Counted from the first letter of the stretch, positions 23,937-33,220 are shown. The stretch is 64,000 nt of DNA from Planomicrobium stackebrandtii (GCF_030814955.1 NZ_JAUSWB010000003.1:62001-126000), one strand, 5' to 3'. Notes: generated from the sequence alone by a model not told the origin. Numbers and translations: made by a program.

Positions 23937-25496
23937 ATGGGAGAAGCGTGCAAAGTTCTGATTGTGGATGATGAAATGTTGATCAGGCAAGGGATCATTA
24001 ATTATATTGACTGGGAACAAGAGGGATTTCAAATTGTCGGGGAGGCTTCGAACGGCAAAGAAGCGCTGCAATTGATTGCGGAGTTTTCACCGCATATTGT
24101 CGTCACCGACATTGTCATGCCGATCATGGACGGCATCGATCTGGTCAGGGAAGGGAAGAAAGCGTTTCCGGACACTGAGTTCATTGTCTTGAGCAGTTTT
24201 GAAAACTTCGATTATGTGCGCTCGACGTTCCAGAACGGAGTCGCCGATTATATATTAAAGCCCAAGTTGAATGGGCCTGAATTGTTGAAAATCTTGAACC
24301 GGGTCGTCAGCCGGATTCCAGATTTGCAGCATTGCGTGTCGGCCGTCAAGCCGGAACGTTCTACTGAAGAAATATTGGAAAACATGATTTTGGGCTACGA
24401 TTTTTCGTTGGATCAGACAGTTTTGGCCAATGCGCTGCCTAACAGCGGCTTTGCCTTGCTGGATGTCCAGGGGAAAAACCTGGATCCATTCCAGCTGAAA
24501 GCGGGACTGCAACGATTGAGTTTGAAAGAACTGCCGGTATTCGCTCTAAATTCCAGCGAAACAGAAACCGTGATTTTGCTGAACTTCAACCGGGATCAGC
24601 TGGACAACATCAAAAGGACGATTGAACAACAGGCAGCGGAAACTTCGGATGCCGCGTGGATGTTGTTCGAGCCGTTCGATGCGATCGACGACATCAAAAG
24701 AGTTCACGATGAAGGCCGCATGAAGATGAAAAAGTATATGTTTTATTTGCCGGATGCGAATTTATTCAGTTACGACAACCTGCCGGAAGAAAATGAAAAA
24801 CAGGACAACTTCGATTTGAATCATTTTATCGAGCTGTTCAAAGACCGCTTGTTCAATGCGGCTTTTACTTATTTGGAAGACCATGTGGATTATTTGGCGG
24901 GGCGCTACAACAACGACAGTTTTGAATTCAAGTCGTTTTTAGGCAATATTGTCTTTAACGTCATCGTGCTATTGGATGCCATGAAATACGATACCCAAGA
25001 ACTTGAAGAAAAAAAGTACGGTTATTTCTCGGCGATCAACGAAGCGAAGCATGCCAAAGAAGCATTCGATCAATTCAACGAATTTTTGGAAGAGGTGCGG
25101 ACCATCATGCTTGTGGGCGACAAAGCAAACGAGTCCAACAACCTCGATAAGATTCTGGGGTATATTGAGCAGCATTATACAGAGCCGCTTCGGCTGTCTG
25201 AAATCGCCAATCATTTTCACTTTAACGCTTCCTACCTGTCTTCTTATTTCAGCACGCACCATAAAGAAGGGTTCAGCGAATACTTGAACCGGGTGAGGAT
25301 CAAGAAATCGATGGAGCTGCTGGAAAACAGCACAGTATCCATTTCGAACATCAGCGGAATGGTGGGCTATTCAGAGCATAGCTATTTTTGCAAAGTGTTT
25401 AAGCGCATAACCGGGATGTCTCCAGGCAGTTACCGAAAGGAGCTCCAAGCCCGCCATGAAAATGAAGAAAAAGGCCTTTCTAGTCTTAAGAAATAA
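23937..25496 (+). CDS. AraC-type response regulator (YesN-like)
   Basis: 519 aa. N-terminal receiver domain (about 6-120) with phosphoacceptor D58 in VVTDIVMPIMDG and acidic pair DDE at 11-13; a long middle linker; a C-terminal AraC HTH pair (about 405-500; LRLSEIANHFHFNASYLSSYF and SISNISGMVGYSEHSYFCKVFKR). YesN-type regulators activate adjacent sugar ABC operons after phosphorylation by a YesM-type kinase. The kinase gene overlaps its 3' end by 41 bp. The target is very likely the transporter operon starting at 27413, which has a good -10 but no -35 box. Confidence 0.93.
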   Translation: MGEACKVLIVDDEMLIRQGIINYIDWEQEGFQIVGEASNGKEALQLIAEFSPHIVVTDIVMPIMDGIDLVREGKKAFPDTEFIVLSSFENFDYVRSTFQNGVADYILKPKLNGPELLKILNRVVSRIPDLQHCVSAVKPERSTEEILENMILGYDFSLDQTVLANALPNSGFALLDVQGKNLDPFQLKAGLQRLSLKELPVFALNSSETETVILLNFNRDQLDNIKRTIEQQAAETSDAAWMLFEPFDAIDDIKRVHDEGRMKMKKYMFYLPDANLFSYDNLPEENEKQDNFDLNHFIELFKDRLFNAAFTYLEDHVDYLAGRYNNDSFEFKSFLGNIVFNVIVLLDAMKYDTQELEEKKYGYFSAINEAKHAKEAFDQFNEFLEEVRTIMLVGDKANESNNLDKILGYIEQHYTEPLRLSEIANHFHFNASYLSSYFSTHHKEGFSEYLNRVRIKKSMELLENSTVSISNISGMVGYSEHSYFCKVFKRITGMSPGSYRKELQARHENEEKGLSSLKK

Positions 25497-27270
25497 CAGC
25501 CTGTTTGTTAAAATGTTCCTGATTATGGTGCTCAGCATCGTCGCTGTGTCCCTGCTGATCACGTTCAGCTCGATCCGGATGTCTTCCAATTTATTTATGG
25601 AAACTTTCAGCATTTCAAACACAAAAGCGCTGGAACAGATTGAAATCCAGTTTGAAGACTATAGCTTTGCTGTCGTCAGTGCGATGAACCAAGTCCAAAA
25701 CAACGGCACCATCAAAAGGGTGTTGACCCAAACAGATGCCACTACCATTGAAACGTTCAGATCTTATCATGACATCAGCGAGCAGATTGAACGCATCTAC
25801 CCGACAGTCGAGTCGTATGATGCCAATATGATTGTGCTCGGCAACAACGAGCGGCTGTACAACGTAAATTATTCGAATTGGCCGGTCTCGTGGGAAGTGC
25901 TGAGAAACCATCCGATCACTGAGTATACGATCAATCGGCCGAACACGCTGCTTTATCAATACTTGCCGTCCACTTCGTTTACGGACGAACCGATGATTGT
26001 CGCAACAAAAGCGCTCATGGAAAGGTCTACCGGTGAAATCTACGGCGTCCTGTATTTTCCAATTCGGGAAGCGCAGCTGAAACAGTTCTACGAAGGCTAC
26101 ACGAGCATGGAAACCGAAGTACTGCTGGTCGATGAAACCGGAAGGATCGTTTCCAGCAACAAAGAAGAAATGATCGGTGACGAAGCGATCGACGTTATGG
26201 CATTGGCAAAAGAAGTAGAAGATGAGGAACTGGAATTCAAAGATGTCCATGTTTTCGGCAAGGACTATATGCTAATGTCCCAATACCTTCCGACTTATAA
26301 TATGTACCTTGTGAACTTGGTGGATAAAAACGCGGTCCTGGACAATTTGGTCAACACCAAAGAAATTCTGTTGATCAGCCTTGGCATCGTGCTGCTTGCC
26401 GTCATCGTCGTGTTTATCATATCCCGCCGGATGACCAACTCCATCAGCCGTTTGGTCAAGCAAATTTCGGCAATGGCCAAACACGATTTTAATATGCCGG
26501 TCGCTGAAACCGGCGGCTACGAAGCGAAGAAAATCGCCAATGCATTCAACTCCATGCTCAGCGAATTGCAGGAATACGTTGATCTCGTCGTTCAAGCGCA
26601 GCAAAAGCAGCGTAGCGCGGAACTGATGGCGCTGCAGCATCAAATCAACCCGCATTTTATTTACAACACCTTGGCATCGATCAAATTTATGATCCAGCAA
26701 GGCAAAAAAGAAAATGCGACCGATATGATTCACGCGCTTATTTCGCTGCTGCAAAACGCACTCAGCAATGTCGATCAAACCATCACCGTGGAACAGGAAA
26801 TAAAGGATTTGAAAAACTACGTCCTGATCAACCAATCGCGGTATGGCGAAGGAATCAAAGTGAATTTCTTCATTTCGCCGGATTGCCTCGATTGCCAGTT
26901 GCCGAAGCTGATTCTTCAGCCGTTTATCGAAAACGCCTTTTTCCATGCGTTTAACGAGAAAAAAGAAGGATTCGTGCAAATTCTGGTGTCCCAAAAAGGC
27001 GAGAATCTGTTGTGCGAAATCGCCGATAATGGCGATGGCATGGAGATGAAGGGCGATTATACGAAAGAAGATATTAAAGAGAAACGCCATCTGTTTAGCG
27101 GGATTGGCATCCGCAATGTCCATGAACGCATCCAAATGCTTTATGGGGAAGAATACGGCGTAGAAATCACCAGCAATAAAGGCGAAGGCACAAAAGTGAA
27201 AGTGGAATTGCCTCTTCAGAAAACCGATACACTGGTAAAACCCAACAAAATTACAAGTTTCCAAGAATAG
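25456..27270 (+). CDS. Sensor histidine kinase (YesM-like)
   Basis: 604 aa. First membrane segment about residues 18-38, a large extracellular sensor domain to about 300, second membrane segment about 305-325, a HAMP domain (RRMTNSISRLVKQISAMAKHD), then the His_kinase domain with LQHQINPHFIYNTLASIKF carrying the phospho-histidine and a HATPase domain (ENAFFHAF, DNGDGM, GIGIRNVHERI). It pairs with the preceding response regulator. The extracellular domain should sense a sugar or its binding protein. Start and upstream gene overlap by 41 bp; AAAGGAG lies 13 bp before the ATG. Confidence 0.92.
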   Translation: MKMKKKAFLVLRNNSLFVKMFLIMVLSIVAVSLLITFSSIRMSSNLFMETFSISNTKALEQIEIQFEDYSFAVVSAMNQVQNNGTIKRVLTQTDATTIETFRSYHDISEQIERIYPTVESYDANMIVLGNNERLYNVNYSNWPVSWEVLRNHPITEYTINRPNTLLYQYLPSTSFTDEPMIVATKALMERSTGEIYGVLYFPIREAQLKQFYEGYTSMETEVLLVDETGRIVSSNKEEMIGDEAIDVMALAKEVEDEELEFKDVHVFGKDYMLMSQYLPTYNMYLVNLVDKNAVLDNLVNTKEILLISLGIVLLAVIVVFIISRRMTNSISRLVKQISAMAKHDFNMPVAETGGYEAKKIANAFNSMLSELQEYVDLVVQAQQKQRSAELMALQHQINPHFIYNTLASIKFMIQQGKKENATDMIHALISLLQNALSNVDQTITVEQEIKDLKNYVLINQSRYGEGIKVNFFISPDCLDCQLPKLILQPFIENAFFHAFNEKKEGFVQILVSQKGENLLCEIADNGDGMEMKGDYTKEDIKEKRHLFSGIGIRNVHERIQMLYGEEYGVEITSNKGEGTKVKVELPLQKTDTLVKPNKITSFQE

Positions 27271-27325
27271 TACAATAGAATACAGAAAAATTTGAAATAT
27301 CTAAAAATTTTCGAATAAAACACCT

Positions 27326-27354
27326 AAAGATTGTGCTAACAATCTTTTTTTTTT
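27326..27354 (+). terminator. Rho-independent terminator of the two-component operon
   Basis: Perfect 9 bp stem AAAGATTGT / ACAATCTTT with loop GCTA, ending in a long T run. It separates the regulator pair from the transporter operon, which therefore has its own promoter. Confidence 0.88.
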
Positions 27355-27360
27355 GGTCGC

Positions 27361-27396
27361 TATACTGTATGTAAGGCGAAAAGTTAAGCGCTTACA
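27361..27396 (+). promoter_or_regulatory. Promoter -10 and cre-like site of the galactoside transporter operon
   Basis: TATACT (27361-27366) is a good -10 box; the expected -35 position reads AACAAT, so an activator is probably needed, consistent with the YesN-type regulator. GTTAAGCGCTTACA (27383-27396) matches 12 of 14 positions of the CcpA cre consensus and would fall about 10 nt after the transcription start, a repressing position. Confidence 0.6.
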
Positions 27397-27412
27397 AAAA
27401 GGGGGATTTTTG

Positions 27413-28711
27413 ATGAAGAAGTTTTATCTTATGCTATTACTGGTAGTCGGTATGGTTGTGTTGGCAGCTTGTTCTTCGGGGGATGAAGAAACAAGTGAAG
27501 GCGGCGGTTCAGAAGGTTCATCAAGTGTAGATACAATTACAGCTTGGGCTTGGGATCCGGCATTCAACATTGCAGCTCTTGAAAATGCAAAAGAGGCTTA
27601 CAACGGAGACGGCGAGTATGAAGTCGAAGTCATTGAAAATGCACAGGACGATATTATTCAAAAATTAAACACAGGGCTTAGCTCTGGTACAACAAACGGA
27701 ATGCCAAACATTGTCCTGATTGAAGATTACCGTGCACAAAGCTTCCTGCAAGCTTATCCGGATGCATTCCATCCGCTGACGGACGTTATCAATTCAGATG
27801 ACTTTGCAGAATATAAAATTGCTACAACAAGCTTTGAAGGAGAGCAATACGGATTGCCATTCGATTCTGGTGTAGCTGCATTGTATGTCCGTACAGACTA
27901 TCTTGAAGAAGCAGGATACACAGTGGAAGACGTAACGAATATCACGTGGGATGAATACATTGAAATTGGTAAAGATGTAAAAGAAGCAACAGGCAAAAAC
28001 ATGCTGACATTGGATCCGAACGATTTGGCTCAAGTTCGCATGATGATTCAGACAAACGGTTCATGGTATGTGGATGAAGACGGTTCAACACCGAACCTGG
28101 CCGGCAACGAATCACTTGAAAAAGCATTTGAAACATACAAAGAAATGATGGATGCGGACATCGCAAAAATCGTTTCTGACTGGAGCCAGTTTGTTGGCGC
28201 ATTCAACAGCGGCGATGTTGCCAGTGTTCCAACAGGAAACTGGATTACGCCAAGCGTTAAGCAAGCAGCAGATCAATCAGGCAACTGGGCAGTAGTACCA
28301 ATGCCGCGTTTGGATATGGAAGGCGCAGTAAACTCTTCTAACTTGGGCGGCAGCTCGTGGTACGTATTGAACGTGGATGGCAAAGAACAGGCAGCAGATT
28401 TCATGCTGAACACATTCGGTTCAAATCCTGATTTGTACCAGACACTTGTCGAAGACATCGGTGCTCTTGGAACGTATTCACCAGCAGCTGAAGGAGATGC
28501 CTATGCAGTTGAAGATGAATTCTTTGGCGGACAGCAGCTTCTCACAGATCTTTCTACATGGACAGACGAAATTCCAGCCGTCAACTATGGCCTTCACACG
28601 TACGCAATTGAAGACATTTTGGTCACTGGAATGCAAGATTATTTGAACGGCGCAGAGCTTACGACAGTACTTGAAAATGTCCAAGGACAAGCTGAAGCAC
28701 AACTCAAATAA
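27413..28711 (+). CDS. Sugar ABC transporter substrate-binding lipoprotein
   Basis: 432 aa. Lipoprotein signal peptide with lipobox LAAC (Cys near residue 20), a Gly/Ser/Glu linker, then a family 1 extracellular solute-binding fold (TITAWAWDPAF, then aromatic-rich WTDEIPAVNYG near the C-terminus). It captures the sugar outside the cell for the permeases downstream. The frame is open 20 codons further upstream, but the signal peptide begins at the ATG at 27413, with GGGGG nearby. The GH36, GH35 and GH42 enzymes that follow suggest alpha- and beta-galactosides as ligands (inference). Confidence 0.92.
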   Translation: MKKFYLMLLLVVGMVVLAACSSGDEETSEGGGSEGSSSVDTITAWAWDPAFNIAALENAKEAYNGDGEYEVEVIENAQDDIIQKLNTGLSSGTTNGMPNIVLIEDYRAQSFLQAYPDAFHPLTDVINSDDFAEYKIATTSFEGEQYGLPFDSGVAALYVRTDYLEEAGYTVEDVTNITWDEYIEIGKDVKEATGKNMLTLDPNDLAQVRMMIQTNGSWYVDEDGSTPNLAGNESLEKAFETYKEMMDADIAKIVSDWSQFVGAFNSGDVASVPTGNWITPSVKQAADQSGNWAVVPMPRLDMEGAVNSSNLGGSSWYVLNVDGKEQAADFMLNTFGSNPDLYQTLVEDIGALGTYSPAAEGDAYAVEDEFFGGQQLLTDLSTWTDEIPAVNYGLHTYAIEDILVTGMQDYLNGAELTTVLENVQGQAEAQLK

Positions 28712-28731
28712 TGGATTGGAAATAAATGAAG

Positions 28732-28804
28732 CCTTGAGTTGCCGCCGAATAACTGGTAGAAGTGCTTTAACGCTCACCAGTGCGGCTCAGCTCAAGGTTT
28801 TTTT
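28732..28804 (+). terminator. Long attenuator hairpin between binding-protein and permease genes
   Basis: CCTTGAG / CTCAAGG, GCCGC / GCGGC and CTGGT / ACCAG form one long interrupted stem followed by TTTTTTT. It lies 20 bp after the binding-protein stop and 18 bp before the next start, and should let only part of transcription reach the permeases. Confidence 0.75.
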
Positions 28805-28822
28805 ATAGGAGGAATGAGAAGC

Positions 28823-29770
28823 ATGAGTCAGCAATCAACCAAAAAAGGCGAAATGGATCTTCCAGTGCGCTTGCGCTATAAAGAAACCAAACGCGAAAAA
28901 ACAGGTGTGTATTTCAAGAAAAAAGTTGGTTGGCTGTTTATCATTATCTCAGTCATCGCAATTACAATCTTTAACTTTTACCCGATGGTCCAGGCGTTCC
29001 TGTTGTCGTTCCAGACTGGAATGGGTGGAAACCTGGAATTTACGGGCTTATCCAACTGGCAGCGATTGTTCGGCGACCCGACGTTTATCGCAGCGCTAAC
29101 CAATACATCAATTTACCTGCTCATTCAAGTGCCATTGATGATTGTATTGGCGTTATTCTTTTCCGTCCTGTTAAATGATCCGAAATTGAAATTCAGAGGA
29201 TTTTTCAGAATCGCGATTTTCTTGCCATGTGTTACGTCACTGGTAGCTTACTCAGTCATCTTTAAATACTTGTTCGGAATCGATGGCATCATCAACATAT
29301 TTTTGCTCAACTTTGGTTTTATTCCCGAATCGATCAACTTTTTAGCTGATCCTGTATGGGCGAAAGTGGTCATCATCCTTGCGATTACGTGGAGATGGAC
29401 AGGCTATAACATGATTTTCTATCTGGCAGCTTTGCAAAACGTCGACAAGTCGATTTACGAAGCGGCACGAATTGATGGAGCCAACTCTATCCAGCAGTTT
29501 TTCCAGATTACTGTGCCGATGCTGAAGCCGATTATTTTGTTCACATCGATTACGTCAACAATCGGTACATTGCAGATTTTTGATGAAATCGTCAACATCA
29601 CCAACGGCGGACCCGGAAATGCGACAATCTCGATTTCGCAATACATTTACAATCTTTCATTCGAATACACGCCTGACTTTGGTTACGCATCAACGGTATC
29701 CTACGTCATCGTAATTTTAGTGGTAATTCTTTCAATTATTCAATTCAGAGTGGCGGGTGAGAAAAAATGA
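28823..29770 (+). CDS. Sugar ABC transporter permease, MalF type
   Basis: 315 aa, six predicted membrane segments (first about 35-55) after a charged 30-residue N-terminal tail (SQQSTKKGEMDLPVRLRYKE). The EAA loop is YEAARIDGANS...ITVPMLKP. The ATG at 28823 is chosen over one at 28814 because AGGAGGA directly abuts the latter. It overlaps the next permease by 4 bp. It is part of the galactoside importer operon; no ATPase gene is present, so a shared MsmX-type ATPase is expected. Confidence 0.92.
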   Translation: MSQQSTKKGEMDLPVRLRYKETKREKTGVYFKKKVGWLFIIISVIAITIFNFYPMVQAFLLSFQTGMGGNLEFTGLSNWQRLFGDPTFIAALTNTSIYLLIQVPLMIVLALFFSVLLNDPKLKFRGFFRIAIFLPCVTSLVAYSVIFKYLFGIDGIINIFLLNFGFIPESINFLADPVWAKVVIILAITWRWTGYNMIFYLAALQNVDKSIYEAARIDGANSIQQFFQITVPMLKPIILFTSITSTIGTLQIFDEIVNITNGGPGNATISISQYIYNLSFEYTPDFGYASTVSYVIVILVVILSIIQFRVAGEKK

Positions 29771-30594
29771 AAAACGTAAAACGAATCTTTATTTATGTAT
29801 TCTTAAGTCTCGCAGCCATCGTCTCCATTTTTCCTTTCTTGTGGATGCTCGTCAGCATCACGAACAAATCGGTGGATGTGACCCAGGGGCGCTTATTGCC
29901 TGGAACCCACTTGATCGAAAACATGAAAACTTTGTTTTCGACGATCGATATCGTCCCGGCTTTGATCAACTCGACCATTATTGCGGTCATCACCACCGTG
30001 TTAACGCTCCTGCTGGCTTCGCTTGCCGGCTATGGCTTTGAAATTCACCGCAGCAGAGGAAAAGACATCATCTTTAATATTTTGCTGTTGTCGATGATGA
30101 TTCCGTTTGCGGCGATCATGGTTCCGTTGTACCGCATGTTCGGCAGCATCAGCGACACAGCACCGTTAATCGGAATTGACTCGCTCGGCGCAGTTATTTT
30201 GCCGACAGCGACTACGGCGTTCTTTATCTTTTTCTTCCGCCAGAACACCAAAATGTTCCCGAAAGATTTGGTGGAAGCAGGACGAATTGACGGCTTGAGT
30301 GAACTTGGCGTTTTCTTCCGCATCTATATGCCAACGATGAAAACGACGTATGCAGCAGCAGCAATCATTTCGTTCATGAACAGCTGGAACAACTACTTAT
30401 GGCCATTGGTCATTTTGCAATCACCGGAAAAAAGAACGATCCCGTTGTTGATTTCAAATTTGGGATCAAGCTACTCACCAGATTATGGCGTGATCATGTC
30501 TGCCATCGTCATCGCCACATTGCCGACTGCACTTGTATTCTTCCTGATGCAGAAACACTTTGTTGCGGGAATGATGGGGTCGGTTAAGGGGTAA
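29767..30594 (+). CDS. Sugar ABC transporter permease, MalG type
   Basis: 275 aa second permease of the importer; N-terminal anchor (about 9-28), five further spans, EAA loop VEAGRIDGLS...YMPTMK, and the usual C-terminal KHFVAGMMGSVKG. It begins within the stop codon of the preceding gene (ATGA). No terminator follows before the repeat-rich gap at 30600-30870, so read-through into the alpha-galactosidase is possible. Confidence 0.92.
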   Translation: MKNVKRIFIYVFLSLAAIVSIFPFLWMLVSITNKSVDVTQGRLLPGTHLIENMKTLFSTIDIVPALINSTIIAVITTVLTLLLASLAGYGFEIHRSRGKDIIFNILLLSMMIPFAAIMVPLYRMFGSISDTAPLIGIDSLGAVILPTATTAFFIFFFRQNTKMFPKDLVEAGRIDGLSELGVFFRIYMPTMKTTYAAAAIISFMNSWNNYLWPLVILQSPEKRTIPLLISNLGSSYSPDYGVIMSAIVIATLPTALVFFLMQKHFVAGMMGSVKG

Positions 30595-30607
30595 TAATCG
30601 ATATTCC

Positions 30608-30713
30608 GCAAAATAGCTGCGCTTGCCGCGGGCGAGCGCCAAGCCGCTTCGTCGCTGCGCTCCTGCAGGGTCTCGGCTGTCTCGCTTTCCCGCAGGCGTC
30701 TTCGCTATTTTGC
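30608..30713. repeat. GC-rich 106 bp element with 10 bp terminal inverted repeats
   Basis: GCAAAATAGC at 30608-30617 is mirrored by GCTATTTTGC at 30704-30713. The inside is GC-rich (GCCGCGGGCGAGCG, then GCGCTCCTGCAGGG) and resembles dispersed intergenic repeats common in Bacillaceae and Planococcaceae. It contains no gene and lies 14 bp after the permease stop. Confidence 0.7.
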
Positions 30714-30773
30714 TCCATATCTAATTATGTAGTGGAAAAGTATAGTTGCTATCAGTTAGTCAGTTACTTAGCG

Positions 30774-30856
30774 CCGGCGCGTCCAGGGGCTAGGCGAAGC
30801 AAGAAGACAGGTGGTTTTCCTGGCTTTTTGCGGGAGCTATGCCCAGAGCGACCGAA
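30774..30856 (+). repeat. Dispersed element, left copy flanking the alpha-galactosidase gene
   Basis: About 83 bp from CCGGCGCGTCC to GCGACCGA. It matches the reverse complement of 33139-33220 at roughly nine positions in ten, with shared blocks GAAGCAAGAAGACAG and TGGTTTTCCTGGCTT. It ends 48 bp before the alpha-galactosidase start. Confidence 0.85.
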
Positions 30857-30903
30857 GCGGGTAAGAAGTCCACTTTATCTAAGTTACAAGTAGGAGGTAA
30901 ATT

Positions 30904-33114
30904 GTGCCGATTTTATATAACGAATCCACACGTGAGTTTCATCTGCAAAGTGAAAAAGTAAGTTATATTCTCAGTGTTTTGGAAAATGGGCAGCTTGGCC
31001 ATCTTTATTACGGCAAGAAGCTGCGCCATCGGGAGTCGTTCGAGCGTTTGTTCCATGTGGAAGAGGCGCCGAACACGGCTTGCGTCAATGAAGGGGATCT
31101 TGTTTTTTCGCTGGATTTGATCAAGCAGGAGTATCCGGCATACGGAGCAACGGATTTCCGTGAACCTGCATATCAGGTGCTGCAAGAAGGCGGCAGCCGC
31201 ATCACGAATTTTGTTTACCAAAGCCATGATATCTATCAAGGGAAAAAAGGGCTGGAAGGCTTGCCTGCGACGTATGTGGAAAATGAGGATGAGGCAACGA
31301 CGCTGGAAGTTTATTTGTACGATAAGGAAATCGATGTGGAAGTCCGGCTTTCTTATACGGTGTTTGAAGGATTGAATGCAATTGCCCGATCTTCTCAATT
31401 TATCAATCGCGGGCAGGCGGATGTCAATTTGACGAGAGCGATGAGTGCCAGCTTTGATTTGCCGGATTCGGATTTTGAAATGGTGCAGCTGTCAGGGTCT
31501 TGGGCAAGAGAGCGGCATATTAAAAACCGCAAACTGGTGCCAGGCACTCAAAGTATTGCCAGCACAAGGGGAACGAGCAGTGCGCAGCACAATCCGTTTC
31601 TTGCACTGAAACGTCCTTCGACAACGGAACATCAAGGCGAAGTGTACGGTGTGAGTTTGGTCTACAGCGGCAATTTCCTGGCACAAGTGGAAGTGGACCA
31701 TTACGATGTGACCCGCTTGATGATCGGCATCAATCCGTTTGATTTTAATTGGCTGCTGGAAAGCGGCGAGAGTTTCCAGACGCCGGAAGTGGTCATGGTG
31801 TATTCAGCAGAAGGCTTGAATGAAATGAGCCAGACGTTCCACAAGCTGTACCGGACGCGGCTGGCGCGCGGACAATGGCGCGACCGTGAACGGCCGGTAT
31901 TGATCAACAACTGGGAAGCGACCTATTTCGATTTTGATGAAAAGAAAATATTTGAGCTTGCGAAGTCATCCAAGGAATTGGGCGTGGAACTTTTCGTCCT
32001 GGATGATGGCTGGTTCGGCAAGCGTGATGCCGATACGTCATCTTTAGGAGATTGGTTTGAAGACAAGCGCAAATTGCCGAACGGCCTTGCTCAATTAGCC
32101 AAAGACATAACGGGCTTGGGCATGGAATTCGGCTTGTGGTTTGAGCCGGAAATGGTGTCGAAAGCAAGCGAACTGTATAAAACACACCCGGACTGGGTCA
32201 TCCACGTTCCCAATCGCAAAATGTCGCATGGCCGAAACCAGTTTGTTTTGGATTTCTCACGACAGGAAGTGGTGGATTTTATTCACGGCTTAGTGGCAAA
32301 AGTGCTGCGGGACGCACCGATTTCCTATGTGAAATGGGACATGAACCGCTATATGACGGAAATCGGCTCCCTGGAACTGCCGGCTAACCGCCAGCGCGAA
32401 GTGGTCCACCGTTATATATTGGGCGTTTATTCATTGTATGAACGGCTGACAACGGAATTTCCGCATGTATTGTTCGAGTCCTGTGCAGGAGGCGGCAGCC
32501 GGTTCGATCCGGGCTTGCTGCATTACGCGCCGCAAGGGTGGACGAGCGACGACACCGATGCGGTTGAACGCTTGAAGATCCAATACGGCACATCGCTGGT
32601 TTACCCGATCAGCTCGATGGGCGCACACGTATCCGCGGTGCCGAACCATCAAGTCGGGCGGATCACGAGCCTCGAGACACGGGCGAATGTTGCCTACTTT
32701 GGCGCTTTCGGATACGAGCTTGATGTGACGAAGATGTCAGACCAGGAAAAAGAAACTGTCAAACAACAGATCGCTTTTTACAAAGAAAACCGTTCGCTTA
32801 TCCAGCAAGGACAATTTTACCGAATCGAAAGCCCGTTTGCAGAAGACGGCAACATCACCAGCTGGACCGTTGTATCAGACGACCAAAATCAGGCGATACT
32901 CGGCTATTACCAAGTGCTGGCCAAGCCCAATCCTGGATTCACGCGTGTGTTCTTTAAAGGACTGAACCCGGAATTCGAGTACGCGATCGACGGAATAAAC
33001 GACACGTTTTACGGAGACGAACTGATGGGCGCAGGCCTTCAGCTAAACCGCTACCGCACGAATGAACATTCGGTTGATTTTTCTTCTGTTGTTTATAAAT
33101 TAACCAGAGTGTAA
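30904..33114 (+). CDS. GH36 alpha-galactosidase
   Basis: 736 aa, full length for bacterial family 36 enzymes of the AgaA/AgaB type. An N-terminal beta-sandwich (about 1-330) precedes the (beta/alpha)8 catalytic domain (VLDDGWFGKRD near residue 365). The nucleophile is D479 in KWDMNR and the acid/base is probably D549 in WTSDDTD; the substrate-binding SCAGGGSRFDPG motif lies between. No signal peptide, so it acts in the cytoplasm on imported alpha-galactosides such as melibiose or raffinose. GTG start with AGGAGG six bases upstream. The gene alone is bracketed by two inverted copies of a dispersed repeat. Confidence 0.94.
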   Translation: MPILYNESTREFHLQSEKVSYILSVLENGQLGHLYYGKKLRHRESFERLFHVEEAPNTACVNEGDLVFSLDLIKQEYPAYGATDFREPAYQVLQEGGSRITNFVYQSHDIYQGKKGLEGLPATYVENEDEATTLEVYLYDKEIDVEVRLSYTVFEGLNAIARSSQFINRGQADVNLTRAMSASFDLPDSDFEMVQLSGSWARERHIKNRKLVPGTQSIASTRGTSSAQHNPFLALKRPSTTEHQGEVYGVSLVYSGNFLAQVEVDHYDVTRLMIGINPFDFNWLLESGESFQTPEVVMVYSAEGLNEMSQTFHKLYRTRLARGQWRDRERPVLINNWEATYFDFDEKKIFELAKSSKELGVELFVLDDGWFGKRDADTSSLGDWFEDKRKLPNGLAQLAKDITGLGMEFGLWFEPEMVSKASELYKTHPDWVIHVPNRKMSHGRNQFVLDFSRQEVVDFIHGLVAKVLRDAPISYVKWDMNRYMTEIGSLELPANRQREVVHRYILGVYSLYERLTTEFPHVLFESCAGGGSRFDPGLLHYAPQGWTSDDTDAVERLKIQYGTSLVYPISSMGAHVSAVPNHQVGRITSLETRANVAYFGAFGYELDVTKMSDQEKETVKQQIAFYKENRSLIQQGQFYRIESPFAEDGNITSWTVVSDDQNQAILGYYQVLAKPNPGFTRVFFKGLNPEFEYAIDGINDTFYGDELMGAGLQLNRYRTNEHSVDFSSVVYKLTRV

Positions 33115-33138
33115 GTGGTGTTGAGTTCTACTATCGCA

Positions 33139-33220
33139 TCGGTCGCTTTGGGCACAGCTCCCGCAAGAAGCCAGGAAAACCATCTGTCTTCTTGCTTCAC
33201 TTAGCCCGTGGACGCGCCGG
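33139..33220 (-). repeat. Dispersed element, right copy (inverted) flanking the alpha-galactosidase gene
   Basis: Reverse complement of the element at 30774-30856 (same blocks CTGTCTTCTTGCTTC and GGACGCGCCGG). It begins 24 bp after the alpha-galactosidase stop and lies in the leader of the GH35 gene; a long open frame that starts inside it (33208) is not the real gene start. Confidence 0.85.

Noticed and set aside
24969..27264. Long minus-strand open frames antisense to the YesN/YesM genes
   Set aside because: They mirror the codon pattern of the well-supported plus-strand genes and have no ribosome sites or domain resemblance.
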